DNA of 64,000 nt from Iris pallida (GCA_029216955.1 JANAVB010044018.1:1527121-1591120), one strand, 5' to 3'. Counted from the stretch's first letter, positions 9,501 through 21,988 are shown. The notes: generated by a model from the letters alone, not told the origin. Numbers and translations: made by a program.

Positions 9501-12500
9501 CCTGGGTCTTCCATAAGCATCATTCCAAAAGGACTACTGCACCATCTTTGCATCCCGATGCATCGCCTGACCCCTACAAACACCGCCATCAGCGGGTTCA
9601 ATTCGGGCAGGAGCTACCCAATCGGGAAGATCCATCTGAAATGTCAGATTGGCGATCTCCAATCAGAAGTCACTTGCTACGTCATAGATGCCGACACTTC
9701 ATACAACATCCTTTTGGGGCGCCCTTGGATACACGATTACATGATCGTGCCTTCCACGCTACACCAATGCTTCAAATATGTCAACAAGCATGGCTTCGTG
9801 AGGACAGAATTTGCTGACATCGATCCCTTCAAAGGGGTCGAATCTTATTACTCGGACTCCTGCCTATACGAAAAGTCGAAGAGGCACCTTGAAGGAGGAA
9901 ATAAACAAACTGATGTTGAAGCAACCACGGGATCAGAAGAGCCTCTGACGATCCACCTCCAGGCTCGCAAACCAGACAATTCCGTACCCCTTACGGCCAC
10001 GCTGCGTAAGGACGCGATCAGCCTCTCGGCACAGGAAGAGCAGTTGAGAATCCGGCTGCCAAGGTCCGGCCAGGTACCAAGACCCACGACAGGGCTACTT
10101 ACCATCAGATTACCGAGAGTCGGTCAATCCCAAACAGAGAAGCTCAATCCCTCCGATAGGCCTCTGACGATACGCCTGCCTAAGAAAGGTCGTCACCCCG
10201 ATGCGAGGTCTGACACTTCAAGCGAACCAGCCACCCCTCGCTCCACATCAAGTGCCAGACTGGGGGTTGCTAGTCTACCGACAACCCCACGCTTCGCTCC
10301 GTCAGTTGAACCTCTGAAGATCAAGCTGACTAGGACGCCCTCTCAATCTTCATTCACACAGGGGGTAGCCGAAGAGGAACCAGAGCTAGCCAAGTATGTG
10401 GCTGCCCACACTGACGCTCCCTCCGCAGATGATGTAATCCCTCTAGAAAAGATACCTTACTTCATCAATAAAGGGTTATCTTTGAACTACACCGAGCTCA
10501 ATAAGCTATGTACAATGTATGCTATGGAGCACGGTATAGGCACTCACCTACATACACAGGTGACAAATGTGTACACCGCTATCCAACTTACTCCAGTAGA
10601 AGACGCTTACCGAATAATCGAGGGAGGGGACCACCCAATCATCTTCGGCCGGACGAACAACCCACATCCCCTCGCCATGGAAGAAGTCGACTTCGGGTCA
10701 GATGCCGAAAGACTGCCTCTGTATCTCTATAGCCCTCAATCTAAATATCTCATGCAGAAACAGGGGTATGATCTAGAGACAACGCCAGGACTGAACTACG
10801 GTACTGGACGACGATTACCTTTGAAGACGCCAGCCCCGGCGGGCAAACCACGGAACTACTATAACAAAACCCGATGCGGTTTAGGGTATGTAACGCCTAC
10901 TACGACCCCTGAAAGCTCAGATGAAGAATGCGACTGGCAGTCACATTCAACCGGATCACCGACTTCCGACTCAGATACCAGCATCGGATATGTATTCAGA
11001 CAAGTCATGTCAGTCAACATGGCATTCATCGACGCTTACGAGGAAGACGAAGACATCCCCAAAATCCTTGAGCTAGAGCCATGGGCCCAGCAATTAGACG
11101 CACAATGGGAAAAGCGGTTCGAACTGAGAGAACCTCCTACCGAAGATGAGGTCATACAAGTGGATCTCGGCAGCGAATCTTCTCCAAAACCGATCTTTAT
11201 CAGTAAAAGCCTAACTGACGAAGAACAAGAATCGCTGTTAGTACTTGTCAGAGAATACATTGATGTGTTCGCCTGGAGCTATGAAGACATGTCGGGGTTA
11301 AATCCTGACATCGCTCTCCACAAACTCAATATACGGCCAGATGTAAAGCCAGTCAAGCAGCAACAACGATGCTTCCGCCCAGGCGTCATGGACGCGATCG
11401 AAACTGAAGTCAACAAGTTAATAGCCAGCGGCTTCATTCGTGAAGAGCAATATCCTGATTGGGTCGCCAATATAGTACCCATCCTCAAGAAGAATGGGAA
11501 GATTCGAATCTGCATCGACTTCCGCAACCTGAACGAGGCATGCCCCAAAGATGAATTTCCCCTTCCTATCACAGACATCATGATCGACAATACATGCGGC
11601 TTTGAACGTATGTCATTCATGGATGGATCCTCGGGGTACAATCAAATCAAGATCTCTCCCGACGATGAAAAGCACACTTCATTCCGAACCCCGATTGGCA
11701 CATACTGCTACACAGTCATGCCATTCGGTCTAAAGAATGCTGGCGCTATATATCAGCGAGCCATGAGTATCATTTTCAGAGAACATTTGTGCAAGACAGT
11801 GGAATGCTATGTCGACGACATCGCCGTCAAGAGTCGCCGTAAGGAGGATCATCTGCAAGACCTGAGAACGGTGTTCAACTTAATGCGAGCCCACAATCTG
11901 AAGATGAACCCTACAAAATTGTTCTTGGGCGTATCCAGTAGGAAGTTCTTGGGCTTCATCATCACTGCACGGGGTATCCATGTAGACCCCGAGAAAAAGA
12001 GGGCAATCATGGAGATGGGTCCCCCGAGAAATCTCCGTGAACTTAGAGGCCTCCAAGGGAGGCTAGCTTATATCAGGAGGTTCATTTCCAACCTCTCCGA
12101 GCGATGCCGACCGTTCACCCACCTCATGAAGAAGGGAGTCTCATTCGTATGGGACGAGGAATGCCAGCACGCTTTCGATGACATCAAAGAATATTTATCA
12201 AATCCTCCAGTCCTGGTGGCCCCGGTCCCTGGAAAACCATTCCTGCTCTATGTACGAGCAATGGAACACTCCCTCGGTGCCCTGTTGGCACAAAACAACG
12301 ACGCAGGCCACGAGCAGGCCATTTACTATCTCAGCCGAATGATGGTCGGGCCCGAACACCGATACACCGCTGTCGAGAAAGAATGCCTCGCCCTGGTGTT
12401 TGCCATTCAAAAGATGCGGCACTATGTCACGGGGCAAACCATACATGTGATCTCACGAATCAACCCTCTCAGGGTCCTCATGACCAAACCAGGGGCACTC

Positions 12501-14462
12501 AGCTCCCGCCTCGCTACATGGGCGATATTGCTGTCCCCCTATCATATGGTCTTCGTCCCGCAGAAGGCTGTCAAAGGTCAAGCCCTGGCAGACTTTTTGG
12601 CGGCCCATCCAGGATCGGAATCATCCAGAATATACGAAAAAATCCCAGATGAGGTCACCGATTCAAATACAACCACCCATGATAACATATGGCGAATGTT
12701 CTTCGATGGCGCTTCAAGAACCGGGCCCAAGGGAAACATCATCGTCGGAGTCGGAGTAGTATTGGTCTCTCCTACCGGGCTAGTGATCAATCGCGCCTAC
12801 TCTCTCACGGAACCCTGCTCTAACAATGTGGCCGAGTACAACGCTTTGGTCATTGGCCTCCAACTCGCAAGAGAACTGGGGGTAGAATACCTTGAAGCAT
12901 ACGGCGATTCGCAATTAATCGTCAACCAGATTCGGGGGACGTACGAAGTCCGCCATGAAGACATGATCCCCTACCACCAAATAGCAATCAACATTATCTC
13001 ATCATTTGAGGGATTCTTCATCGAACACGTCCCCAGACTCCAAAATATCGAAGCTGATGCCCTAGCAGGCCTGGCTGCTTCCCTAGCAGTGCCAAACCAC
13101 TCTCATCATTCGGTCGATGTAATCGGCCATGAGCTGGTCTGCCCCAAGAACAACGTTCAAGCCATGGCGAGTTATTCTGCTCAGATATTCGACGAAGCGC
13201 CAGACTGGAGACAACCATTCATAGACTTCGTGGTCTATGACATCCTACCCGAGAACCCGAAGGAGACTACTTCTATCAGACGGCGTTCTCTCAGATTCTT
13301 CTACGATACAGAGACGAAAATACTGTATCGTCGCTCCTACGACGGATTACTACTTTGGTGCTTGTCAAACGCAGAAGCCAAAGAAGCCGTGCGAGAGGCT
13401 CATGACGGTGTCTGCGGGGCCCATCAGCCTGGCCCTAAGCTGCAAGATCGCCTTCACCGGATGGTCTACTACTGGCCCACGATGGTGGCTGATGCGATAG
13501 ATTATGCCAAAAAATGTAAGGCCTGCCAAGTCCATGCAGACTTCATTTACCAACCATCCGAATTCCTACATCCGACAGTGGCATCCTGGCCATTCGAAGC
13601 ATGGGGAATGGATATCATTGGTCCAATCACCCCACCTTCCTCCCGAGGACATCGCTTCATACTGGCGATCACTGATTACTTCTCAAAGTGGGCAGAAGCT
13701 GTCCCACTCGCCGAAGTCAAGACTTCGAACGTAATCAGCTTCTTGAAGCACCATGTCATCTACCGCTTTGGACTGCCCCGAAGGATCATCCATGATAATG
13801 GTCCGTAGTTTATAAGCCACGCATTCTACCGATTCTGCGACAAACACCGCATTCAGAATGTCGCTTCGACACCATACAACTCGGCAGCAAATGGGTTAGC
13901 AGAGGCATTCAACAAAACAATCATCAAACTCCTCAAGAAATTTGTCTTCTCCAACAAACGCGACTGGAACGAGAAGCTCGGCGAGTGCTTATAGGCTTAT
14001 CGCACCACGGTTCGAACAGCCACCGGAAATACACCATTCTCTCTGGTGTATGGGAGTGAGGCAGTTCTCCCATTAGAGACTCAGATTCTCTCACTCCGAG
14101 TCGCCCTCACTTATCAATTGACAACGGATGATAACTACCGACGTCGACTACAAGAGTTAGAGGCCTTAGATGAAAAACGCCTCCTAGCTCAGCAAAGGAT
14201 CGAATTATACCAAGCACGCATCTCAGGAGCCTTCAACAAAAAGGTCAAAGTCAGAACATTCCAAGTGGGCGATCTTGTTTTGGCAGTCAGGAGGCCAATG
14301 GTCATGACTCACAAGACCACCGGTAAGTTCCAGCCAAAATGGGAAGGCTCATTTATCATCGAGGCCGTGTTCTCCAATGGTGCTTACCGCCTCGCCAAGC
14401 AGAACGGAGACTTGCTCATGTTACCCGTCAACGGCAAGTTCCTGAAGAAATACTATGTTTAA

Positions 14463-15700
14463 ACAACATTTTCCAGAGTTTTGAGTCATGTGCCCACTGG
14501 TACCACTGAACTCAACCCCCTATTTTTCCAACTTATTGAGTCACGTACCCTCTTGTACCGCTGAACTCATATCCCAAATTCCCAAGTTATGTACCTGCTG
14601 GTACCTCTGAACTTACACTTTGATTCCAACATTCACAGATTTTCGAGTCATGTACCCGCGTGTACCGCTGAACTCATGCCCTTTTTCCATAAACATACCC
14701 CAAATTCCTAAGTCATGTACCTGCTGGTACCTCTGAACTTATACTTTGATTCCAACATTCATGGATTGTCGAGTTATGTGCCCATCGGTACCCCTGAACT
14801 TACATCCCGGTCACTCTTTTAAAAGAAAGTCATGTATAATCATATCGCTAAACTTTCTTCCTACAAGAGATCCTCCCTCATGATCTAATACCTGCACTCC
14901 CAGTGCACAACGAAGGTAACGGATCCACAAATTTCCAAGACGACCATGTCCTCATCACCTCTGAGTCGTCCCATTTCTGCCAAAAAACAAATCACCCCTA
15001 CATAGAATTTCCATGTCCTCATTACCTCTGAGTTATTCTACGTACCCCCCTTCATTGAGCCCACTCCTGTCATGTCCTCATTACCTCTGAATGGGAAGGC
15101 TCCGTCGAAGAAACCTTCATACTTGCCATGTCCTCATTACCTCTGAGTAAGTATGATGATCCCTTTTCGACCTATTACCTGTACCCACAACCGGAGTACG
15201 CCAAGGGTAATGGGTCCACAAATGTCCTCTGTTGACCTAAAATGTCCTCTGTTGACCACAAATGTCCTCTGTTGACCACCAATACCCTCCGTCGAGTTCG
15301 CACCTACCATGTACTCATTACCTCTGAGTAGGAAGACTCTACGTTCAAAAAAAACTTTCCTACTTGCCATGTCCTCGTTACCTCTGAGCAAGTATGTCAG
15401 CTCTCTTTCATCCTATAACCCGTATCCTAAACCAGGGTATGCCAAGGGTAATAGGCCCACAAATATCCTCAGCTAAATTTTTTAACACAAACCTATCACC
15501 TCATCATGCCCCAGGAGCCCAGCTGCTCTACGGTAATTCTTTTCTCAATACCAAGAGCACCCATGACCACTTTGCTATGGTTGCTTCAGGTATCCTGACC
15601 GAAACTTGTTATCTCTACCTAAAACCAAGGTACGCCATGGGTAACAGGTCCACAAATATATCCCCTATGCGGGGAGAACATCACCACAATATCACAGGCA
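14463..15700. repeat. Tandem-repeat spacer of element B
   Basis: Next to pol (14475-14850) a unit with core GTACCxxCTGGTACCxCTGAACT recurs about six times. Next to the antisense gene (14940-15400) the unit CATGTCCTCATTACCTCTGAG recurs. Between and after them are imperfect inverted repeats, such as GACCTATTACC at 15169 with GGTAATGGGTC at 15206. TGTCCTCTGTTGACC is repeated in tandem near 15225-15280. No gene is visible. Confidence 0.82.
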
Positions 15701-15845
15701 CAGCAAGCAATACAAATGAAGGGTAGAATTGAAAATACTCTTTATTTGAAGGAAGAAAAAAAGAAGCATTACATATTTCGAGACCACGTCCCTTTCAAAA
15801 AAAAAGAGAGAAGAGAAAGAAAAAGAAGGGAAAAGAAAAGGCCAA

Positions 15846-18800
15846 CTACATTTCAGTGTTACTCAATTCTAGGAGGCGGTCTCTCACTGAGGTGGTCTCC
15901 CGCTCAATCCGTTGCCGAGCGCGACGCTCGGCCTCCTGGAGTAACCGCTCCTCATTGTCCAAATCCAGGAGCACCTGACAGTCATCTTCCAATTTCTTCA
16001 AGATAGCCTCCAGGTCAGTCGAAGCTTGAGTAACCCTGTCAGCTTCTTGAACAATTAGCCCCCTGTCATTGCGGGCGGTCTCGAGTTCAGACTCCAGGAA
16101 AGTCAACTTCTTCTGAAGCGCAAGGATCTGCTCCCGCGTCTCGGTAATCTCACGAGAGACAGACTCCTCCTGAGCCACAACATTTTCGGTCGCATAACTC
16201 AATTGATCATACCGATCAGCTAAGTCGCTGAGATCCTTCAGTGCGGCCGGTCTAGTCTTATCTCGAGCTGCTCTGGTCCTCTCTATAACAGCAATAAGGG
16301 AATTCCGCTCCTCGTTTATAACAGCAGGCAGATCAGCCTGCCGCAATACTCGAAGTTCGGACACCAGCTGATCAGCCTCCAGCAATTTCGTCTCCAGAAG
16401 CGAAGCCATTCCTGCATCATCAGAAAGATCCCTAAGGATGTTTATTTGACCATGGGCGCATCTTCGGGCCAAGGTAAAAAAGGTCCCTCTTTCTACAGCG
16501 GCCTCGATTCCCCTCTTCAAATGACGATGGAAACTGGCAACCACGTCCTGTAACGCGTTATTCAAAACTTCAGCAGAGGAGGGCGTCAGGGGAAGCCGGA
16601 GCGGCAACGTCGGAGGGGTAACGCTAGAGCTCGCAACCAAGGGAGCGGATTCCGGGTAGAACGATGCATGAATAGCGGCCAACTCGTCTTCCGCCGCCCG
16701 GAGAGCTTGGATGCTCGGCATGGAAGAAAGGTCGATTCTCGAAGCCATTGGAGCAGAGGATGATGCAAGGACCATTGTTCCCTGCCCCGACTGCCCCGAG
16801 AACGGGCCCGTTAAACTCGGGCCCCCAGAAGGCCCATCAAGACGAGTCGGGCAGTGAGAAAGTGCACCCCTTTCCACCGATGCCCCTTCGGTTGGGGTTG
16901 TCTCGACGACGTCCATCCTCGGCACTGAAGGGGCAGGACCTGAATGTCCAGAATAACAGTCAATCGACGTAACCCGAAGGACATGATGATAGAGCAGATA
17001 GGCTTCCTCACGGGTTAAGATTCGGCTAATCTTACCAGGGGAGGGACATGAAGGTCACGGCTCATCCATAACTAGCATGGTCCCCCCACCCGGGATCCCC
17101 GAGTTAAACTCAGTCACGTCCCCTGACCCCGTCACCTTGAAGGGCGATACAGATTGATCTGCGTCCTCTTGAATAGGAACAGGCTCATGGGAGTCCCCGT
17201 CATCCTGGGTCACCGCCTCGACATCCTAAAACTCTTCTTCCTCCCCTGACACCTAAAAGAGGGAACGAAGACAATCAGGATTGAAACTCAAAGGAAAGAA
17301 GGAAGAAGGGATCGAGAGCAGTTTTGTTACCTTTGACGCGGGGTTGACTTCTTCTCCACTCTCTTTCGTTGCTGGCGGACGGCGCCTAGTCGCAACCAGC
17401 TTCCGGGATCGAGAAACACTGCCTACAGGAGGAACCTGCCTGCTACGTTTCGGGATAGGACCAGGCGCAACAAGGGACTGTTCCCTCAGCATCTCATCTG
17501 ACAAAACATGCAATTGACCCACCTCTGCGCCTACCACTGGAAGGATAGAGTCATCTTCATTATGCTCGTTGCCTTCATCACCTTCAGCAGCGGTATCCAA
17601 ATCTGGCACTTCGGCTCTAGTCTTTCTTTTCTTGGCCCCTTGAAAGCCTTCCTCCAGACCAGTGCCAGCAATAAAACTGGTACTTGGGTTAAAACCGACC
17701 GGGAGCTTGTTCGCCATGACATGATACGGAGCCGCCATATGCAAGATCTCCACCGACTCCTTAATAGCAGGGACCGAGAAAATGGTGTGAGTATGGAACG
17801 AATCATAATATTGCCAAGCTCTGATACCATCAAGAAGACTTCCCTCATAACCCAGACAAGAGCTGGGGCTGTCTAAACAAAGTTGGCTGTACCCGAACTG
17901 CCGGGCAAACCTGTTAGGCAGATACGGCTCCAGAAAAACAGCATTACGGTTACGGTACACCAGATGTGAGGGACGGATGTTACGCAACCATAAGAGCATC
18001 TGGCCATCCAGAAGTTGAGGAGGCACAATACCGTCTATATGCACAGTCTCTATGTCCCTGGCAGAAAAGCTAGGGACGAATACGAAAATATGATACTTAT
18101 CTGCCCTTGCCAAGACCATCCGGCAAACCCGCATGGCCTCACATTCCCAAGGCTCATCACGGTAACGGAAGATAAGGGCGTCATCATCAGTCGCACCGCT
18201 CTCAGAGCCCGACCTCATCAAAGATGGATAATGTATCAGCAGCCACCCCATCAAATAATGATAAGGTAACTCAGTTCGTTCAAAATCCTTGGTCACATCG
18301 CGGGCAATGACTTTGGACGTGAAGGTACGAAGGCCACGGTGTATGCTACACACCATAGCCGGAAGGAGAGCTAGCCTGATTCGCAAGACCAATTTCACAG
18401 CCGGAAGAATAAAGTTACAACTAATTCTCTCAATAGAACCGGTTCCTCCCGAGACTACACAGTTTCGTAGCCAGATCATTAAAAATCCTGCCAGAAGCGC
18501 TTTCTCAGACAGCTCTTGAGTATCCTGGTAAAAGTAGTCGAAAGTGTCGGTTTGGCTCCCGAATCTGCCACTAGTAGATGACACCAATTCTTTGACCGCC
18601 TCCCGAGACCTAGGGCGACAAGAGGTAACCAGACCTGAGGCATCTGCTGAGAAGAGATAATGTACCCAATCCTTGGTGTAGGAAGCATCCCCTTCCAGGT
18701 TATCCTTGCGGGTTATCTGATGGCATGTGTTATAATGACACAATATCTCCTGGTAAAGGGCCGCAAAGCCAGGATACCGTCGTTCCAAATCTTCGAGTTT

Positions 18801-20181
18801 CTCATTAGTGGGAGTATACGCTTCAAACGCTTCGTCCCCCCAAGGAAGCTTGGAAACCGCATGCATTTTATGGAGCGCAAGTCCCATCTCCCCTACAGGT
18901 GTGTAAAAGGTCCCTGTACGACAATTATACATTTCCAGCAGGGACATGAATAGCTTCTTGTTTATGAACAAGCCATGACTGGTACCTCGGATAGCATGGT
19001 ACAGGCCAATCTCGTACAAAAAAGCCTCATACTTCTGCAGGATCCAGGTAGATAAATTGATCCACGAGGGAATAGGGTGTATCCAACCAGGAAACGTCAA
19101 CCGACCAACGGGATAGGAGCCTTTCCGGGCAAGTCGATTTATAAAAGTATCGGCAGTAGAAAACGTGAAGTTAGGACCTGCCACATTCCGGAAAGAACTT
19201 GGGACCAACCCTGTCACAGAACAACTGGTATGCACCTTGCCAGCGACCACGAACTTCAGATGGTTATTATAACGGATGTTCCCCACGAACATCCCACTCC
19301 TGGTAGGGGTTAGAGTCCCCTCCATCTTCCGGTCCAAAGGGAGCATATTGAACCAAGATAATGGAAAGTGTCGCTCCATCTGAGGGATGCGGATCACCAT
19401 CCCGTTAGAAACAAAATTCCAATCCTCCGACACCTCCAGAACATGATCATTCTCCACGGTCAAGGCGTCTCCAAAAAAGAACGCAGGCTTCAAAAACTCT
19501 CCTTCGAATTTTCCGGAGTTCATCATAGCATTAAGAAAATGGAAGGGCTGATTCTTGATGGCATTCAATCTGGCCATAGGCTCATCGCTTGAAAACTGAT
19601 CCGCCACGTGCTGAACAATATGGTCGTACCTATAGCCGAGAGCAGCTTGAGCGCTACCCACCAAGAGTTCTCCGGCGGCGTTAACCGGCAAATTCACTGA
19701 AGAACAGACAAAGAAAAAATAAGTTAAATAGAGAATAAAAAAAGAGCTGATTAGGTATTTTCAAACCACATGCGGCTCAAGAAAATATCCATGCCCCCCA
19801 TGAAGTTCTCAGAAGTCTTATGCGGCTCCAAAAAGCCCCATGCGGCTCCAGTTCAGAAGACTGCTTATGCGATTCCGCACAATAAAAGTCTATGCGCCAC
19901 CTATGCGATTTCATTAATAAGGCGCACATATAGACACAATGATGCGGTTCGCAGCTCAGCCGTAGGGCGAACATACGATTTACAAAGGCTCGTGCATAAA
20001 GTATGCGACGTAGCCATGGCGGTCGGGGTTCCTTAATTCATACATTGTCCTTACCAGCAATGGGGGGATGGACGTCAGGATGAACAGCAGGCACGACGAC
20101 GGGCGGGACAGCAACCGCACCCAAGGTAGAAGTGGAGGCCGCCTTCTTGCCCTTCACTGCCATGATCTTCTTGGGAGCCAT
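15846..20181 (-). pseudogene. Antisense gene of element B (three exons, about 1300 codons)
   Basis: The gene lies between pol and the 3' LTR on the opposite strand, as antisense ORFs do in known Tat elements. Exon 1 (20181-20055) encodes MAPKKIMAVKGKK and ends VHPPIAG at a GGTAAGG donor. The acceptor at 19697 (TTCTTCAG) joins in phase to exon 2 (19696-17331), which is open throughout (about 788 codons). A GTAAC donor and a TTTTAG acceptor join it in phase to exon 3 (17252-15846). Exon 3 has in-frame stops at 17228-17226 (TAG) and 17057-17055 (TGA), then is open to the end. I recognise no domain in exon 2. Its last part has basic runs (KKRK, RSRK, TRRR) and an acidic tract, which suggests a nuclear protein. 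Exon 3 ends in about 150 residues of predicted coiled coil rich in E, L, R and Q. The splice sites are inferred. An alternative is that the gene truly ends at the first stop. Confidence 0.7.
19697..20054 (-). other. Intron 1 of B's antisense gene, with ATGCGGCT motifs
   Basis: Bounded by GTAAGG and TTCTTCAG on the minus strand. At 19765-19990 it holds about eight ATGCGGC-like motifs with several degenerate forms (ATGCGCC, ATGCGAT). The matching introns in A (929-1301) and C (43279-43623) carry the same motifs, while exons 2 and 3 have almost none. Confidence 0.6.
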
Positions 20182-20271
20182 CAATTATCGAAGAAAAGAA
20201 AGGCAAGCGAGATAAGAGAAGAAAGAAAATAAAGAAGTCTTCTCTCTCTTCAAACCCCTCCTATTTATAGG

Positions 20272-20279
20272 AGGAGGAG
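20272..20279 (-). promoter_or_regulatory. TATA box of B's antisense gene
   Basis: On the minus strand CCTATAAATAGG lies about 90 bp upstream of the ATG at 20181. A CT-rich leader follows. Its position just inside the polypurine tract is shared with A and C. Confidence 0.65.
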
Positions 20280-20289
20280 AGAAGGCGGA

Positions 20290-20619
20290 CACGTGGGCCA
20301 ATGACCGACTCTTGAAGAGCGAAACCGACTCCTTGGGTTTCGTCTCCAAGATTCACCCAAGGCATTAAATCCAAAAAGATTTAATGAACTGTCCCTTGAG
20401 ATTCCCCCTACAAAGACGACGCTGAAGCAACTTGGAGATAAATAAAGACCCGCACACGTGGACTGGACCATCTATGCGGTTAACACACCCCCTGCGGCTG
20501 AAACAGTCATACGAACAACACATTCATGCAGCTAGAACTTTTATGCGGTCGGTATTGCATATGCGGCCAATACAGCCATGTTTCTTGTTCAAAGTATTTC
20601 TATTTTACAAATTGAAAAC
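20290..20619 (-). promoter_or_regulatory. Upstream region of B's antisense gene
   Basis: This is non-coding. It contains CACGTGGG and CACGTGGA G-box cores (20290, 20456) and GCGGC motifs at 20475-20575. It corresponds in position to 280-650 of element A. Confidence 0.45.
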
Positions 20620-20633
20620 TTTGAAGGGGGTCC
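20620..20633 (+). other. Polypurine tract of element B
   Basis: TTTGAAGGGGGTCC lies directly before the TG of the 3' LTR. It is the expected plus-strand primer. Confidence 0.85.
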
Positions 20634-21988
20634 TGTAGAAGCATGGAAAATACTAAAGAAATTGACTCATGCGGCCAAGAAAGACCCATGCGGCTCAGAA
20701 AATGTATGTGGCTCAGGGAGTCATGCGGCATAAGAAGCTATGCGGCCGGAGGCATTCCATGCGGCTCAGAAGACACGTGGCGTGACAGTGCTCCCCTCCG
20801 ATCCATGCTGCATTAATCGCTTTGACGGCTGACCCCTCTAAAAAGTTGACAGACCTGACACCAAAGCAGGTAATTATGACTCTGTCATGATGATGAATCT
20901 CTAGGGAAGAGAAAGAAATCTCTGACACAATCTTCCGAGAACAACAAAATGCCACGTGGCCCTGCCACGTGGATGTGCTTATGCGGCTCGAAGTGAAGAC
21001 TTCCCACGCGGTTCAGAGTGAAGCTGTCCCATGCGGCTCGAGTGGAATCATCCCTATGCGGCTCAAGAAGATTATGCCCATGCGGCTCAAGCAGACACAC
21101 CATTATGCGGTTCATGCGGCTCATCATATGGTTCAGAAGTCTGAAGGAGGGGGCCACTGCCCAGACAGTCCTGACACGTGTCCCAAGTCTTATGTGGCCC
21201 AAAATTCATGCGGCCTAAATCTCATACGGCCCAATCTGTATGCGGTTCCAGTCTCACCATTGTCTCTCAGGACACGTATCCTCAGCCGATCAATCTTCCA
21301 GATTTATGGCAATCCAAGATCGGGTCGAATCCCAATGATCTGGGGCACGTGGCAGGAGAATAAATTTGATTTATTCACAGATATGAGAGAATTATTATAA
21401 GGAAGATTTATGCCAATCAGCATTGATTGCTAATGGGGATTTGGTGTAATCTACCCTTAATGGTTCTGATTCGTCACAATCAGAAATGAACGGCCTGGAT
21501 TGATCAATCCCCAAGCCGCCGCCATCTCCAAGAGCTAATCATTGGCAACCCTAGCGATCATATCCCACTATTATAAATAGCAAGGTGCCATTCCCTTGTA
21601 AGATATAGAGAGATATACAAAAAGAAACCAGAGAAGAATACATATACACAGAGAGACTTCCCCCATAGTCAGAGGGAGAATATACACACAGAGAGAGAAG
21701 CCAGGAGAGCAATCCGAGAGAGAGCAAGAAGGCATTTCTTCGTCAACGACCAAGCAGATCTTCCCCGAGTCAAGGCTGCGTACCGATCGTCCAAGAAGTA
21801 AGGCAGAGCGGCCGTCGCTTTCCCGAGCCTCTATCGTCACCCCCCAGAATCTAAAATAAATAATCGTACTTAGACTGCTGTATCTAGGTTTTCGTCCCTA
21901 GGCTTTCTTTGTACGAGCGAGTTTGTATTGTGAGTCTAAGTTCAGTCCTCCGATAATTGTTCTGTACTTTTACAATCAATGGCAAACA
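20634..21988 (+). repeat. 3' LTR of element B
   Basis: 1355 bp, starting TGTAGAAGCATGG and ending GGCAAACA, with the same length as the 5' LTR. Differences from the 5' copy are mostly transitions, many of them in the GCGGC motifs. TATA box at 21572-21579. Confidence 0.95.

Larger units (their letters stand above)
5797..14462 (+). pseudogene. gag-pol polyprotein of element B (Tat lineage; one frameshift, two stops)
   Basis: The start at 5797 (MANTMATLLG) lies inside the LTR. A one-base loss near 6083 shifts the frame, which then runs open from about 6084 to a TAG at 13806. A second TAG is at 13992, and the frame ends at 14462 after GKFLKKYYV. Domains, counted from the Met at 6348: degenerate HAAT/NRM repeats (1-50), Gag core (about 495-660), a zinc knuckle with C-H-H-C ligands (756-769), aspartic protease with DPGS (about 1051) and YNILLGRPW, RT with FRNLNEACPKDEFPLP and YVDD (1821-1824), gypsy RNase H (about 1935-2090), archaeal-type RNase H with FFDGAS, NVAEYNAL, YGDSQLI and EADAL (about 2114-2240), and integrase with zinc finger and MDIIGP (about 2421). 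The first TAG falls just after the second Asp motif (HDNGP) of integrase. Gag and pol are in one frame, with no visible intron or frameshift signal. Confidence 0.93.
4452..21988 (+). mobile_element. Complete Tat-type LTR retrotransposon B
   Basis: This is a full-length, 17,537-bp element with two 1355-bp LTRs, PBS, gag-pol, a tandem-repeat spacer, an antisense gene, a polypurine tract and a 5-bp target duplication. Its domains and PBS place it in the Tat lineage of Ty3/gypsy. By eye I count roughly 40 differences between the LTRs (about 3%). At commonly used plant LTR rates that would mean an insertion on the order of a million years ago; this is an estimate, not a computation. It is the best preserved copy in the window, but gag-pol has one frameshift and two stops, and the antisense gene has two stops. 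Confidence 0.95.

Noticed and set aside
15716..16006. Plus-strand frame of 96 codons rich in Lys and Arg
   Set aside because: It overlaps the end of the antisense gene on the other strand and a purine-rich tract. It is a shadow frame.
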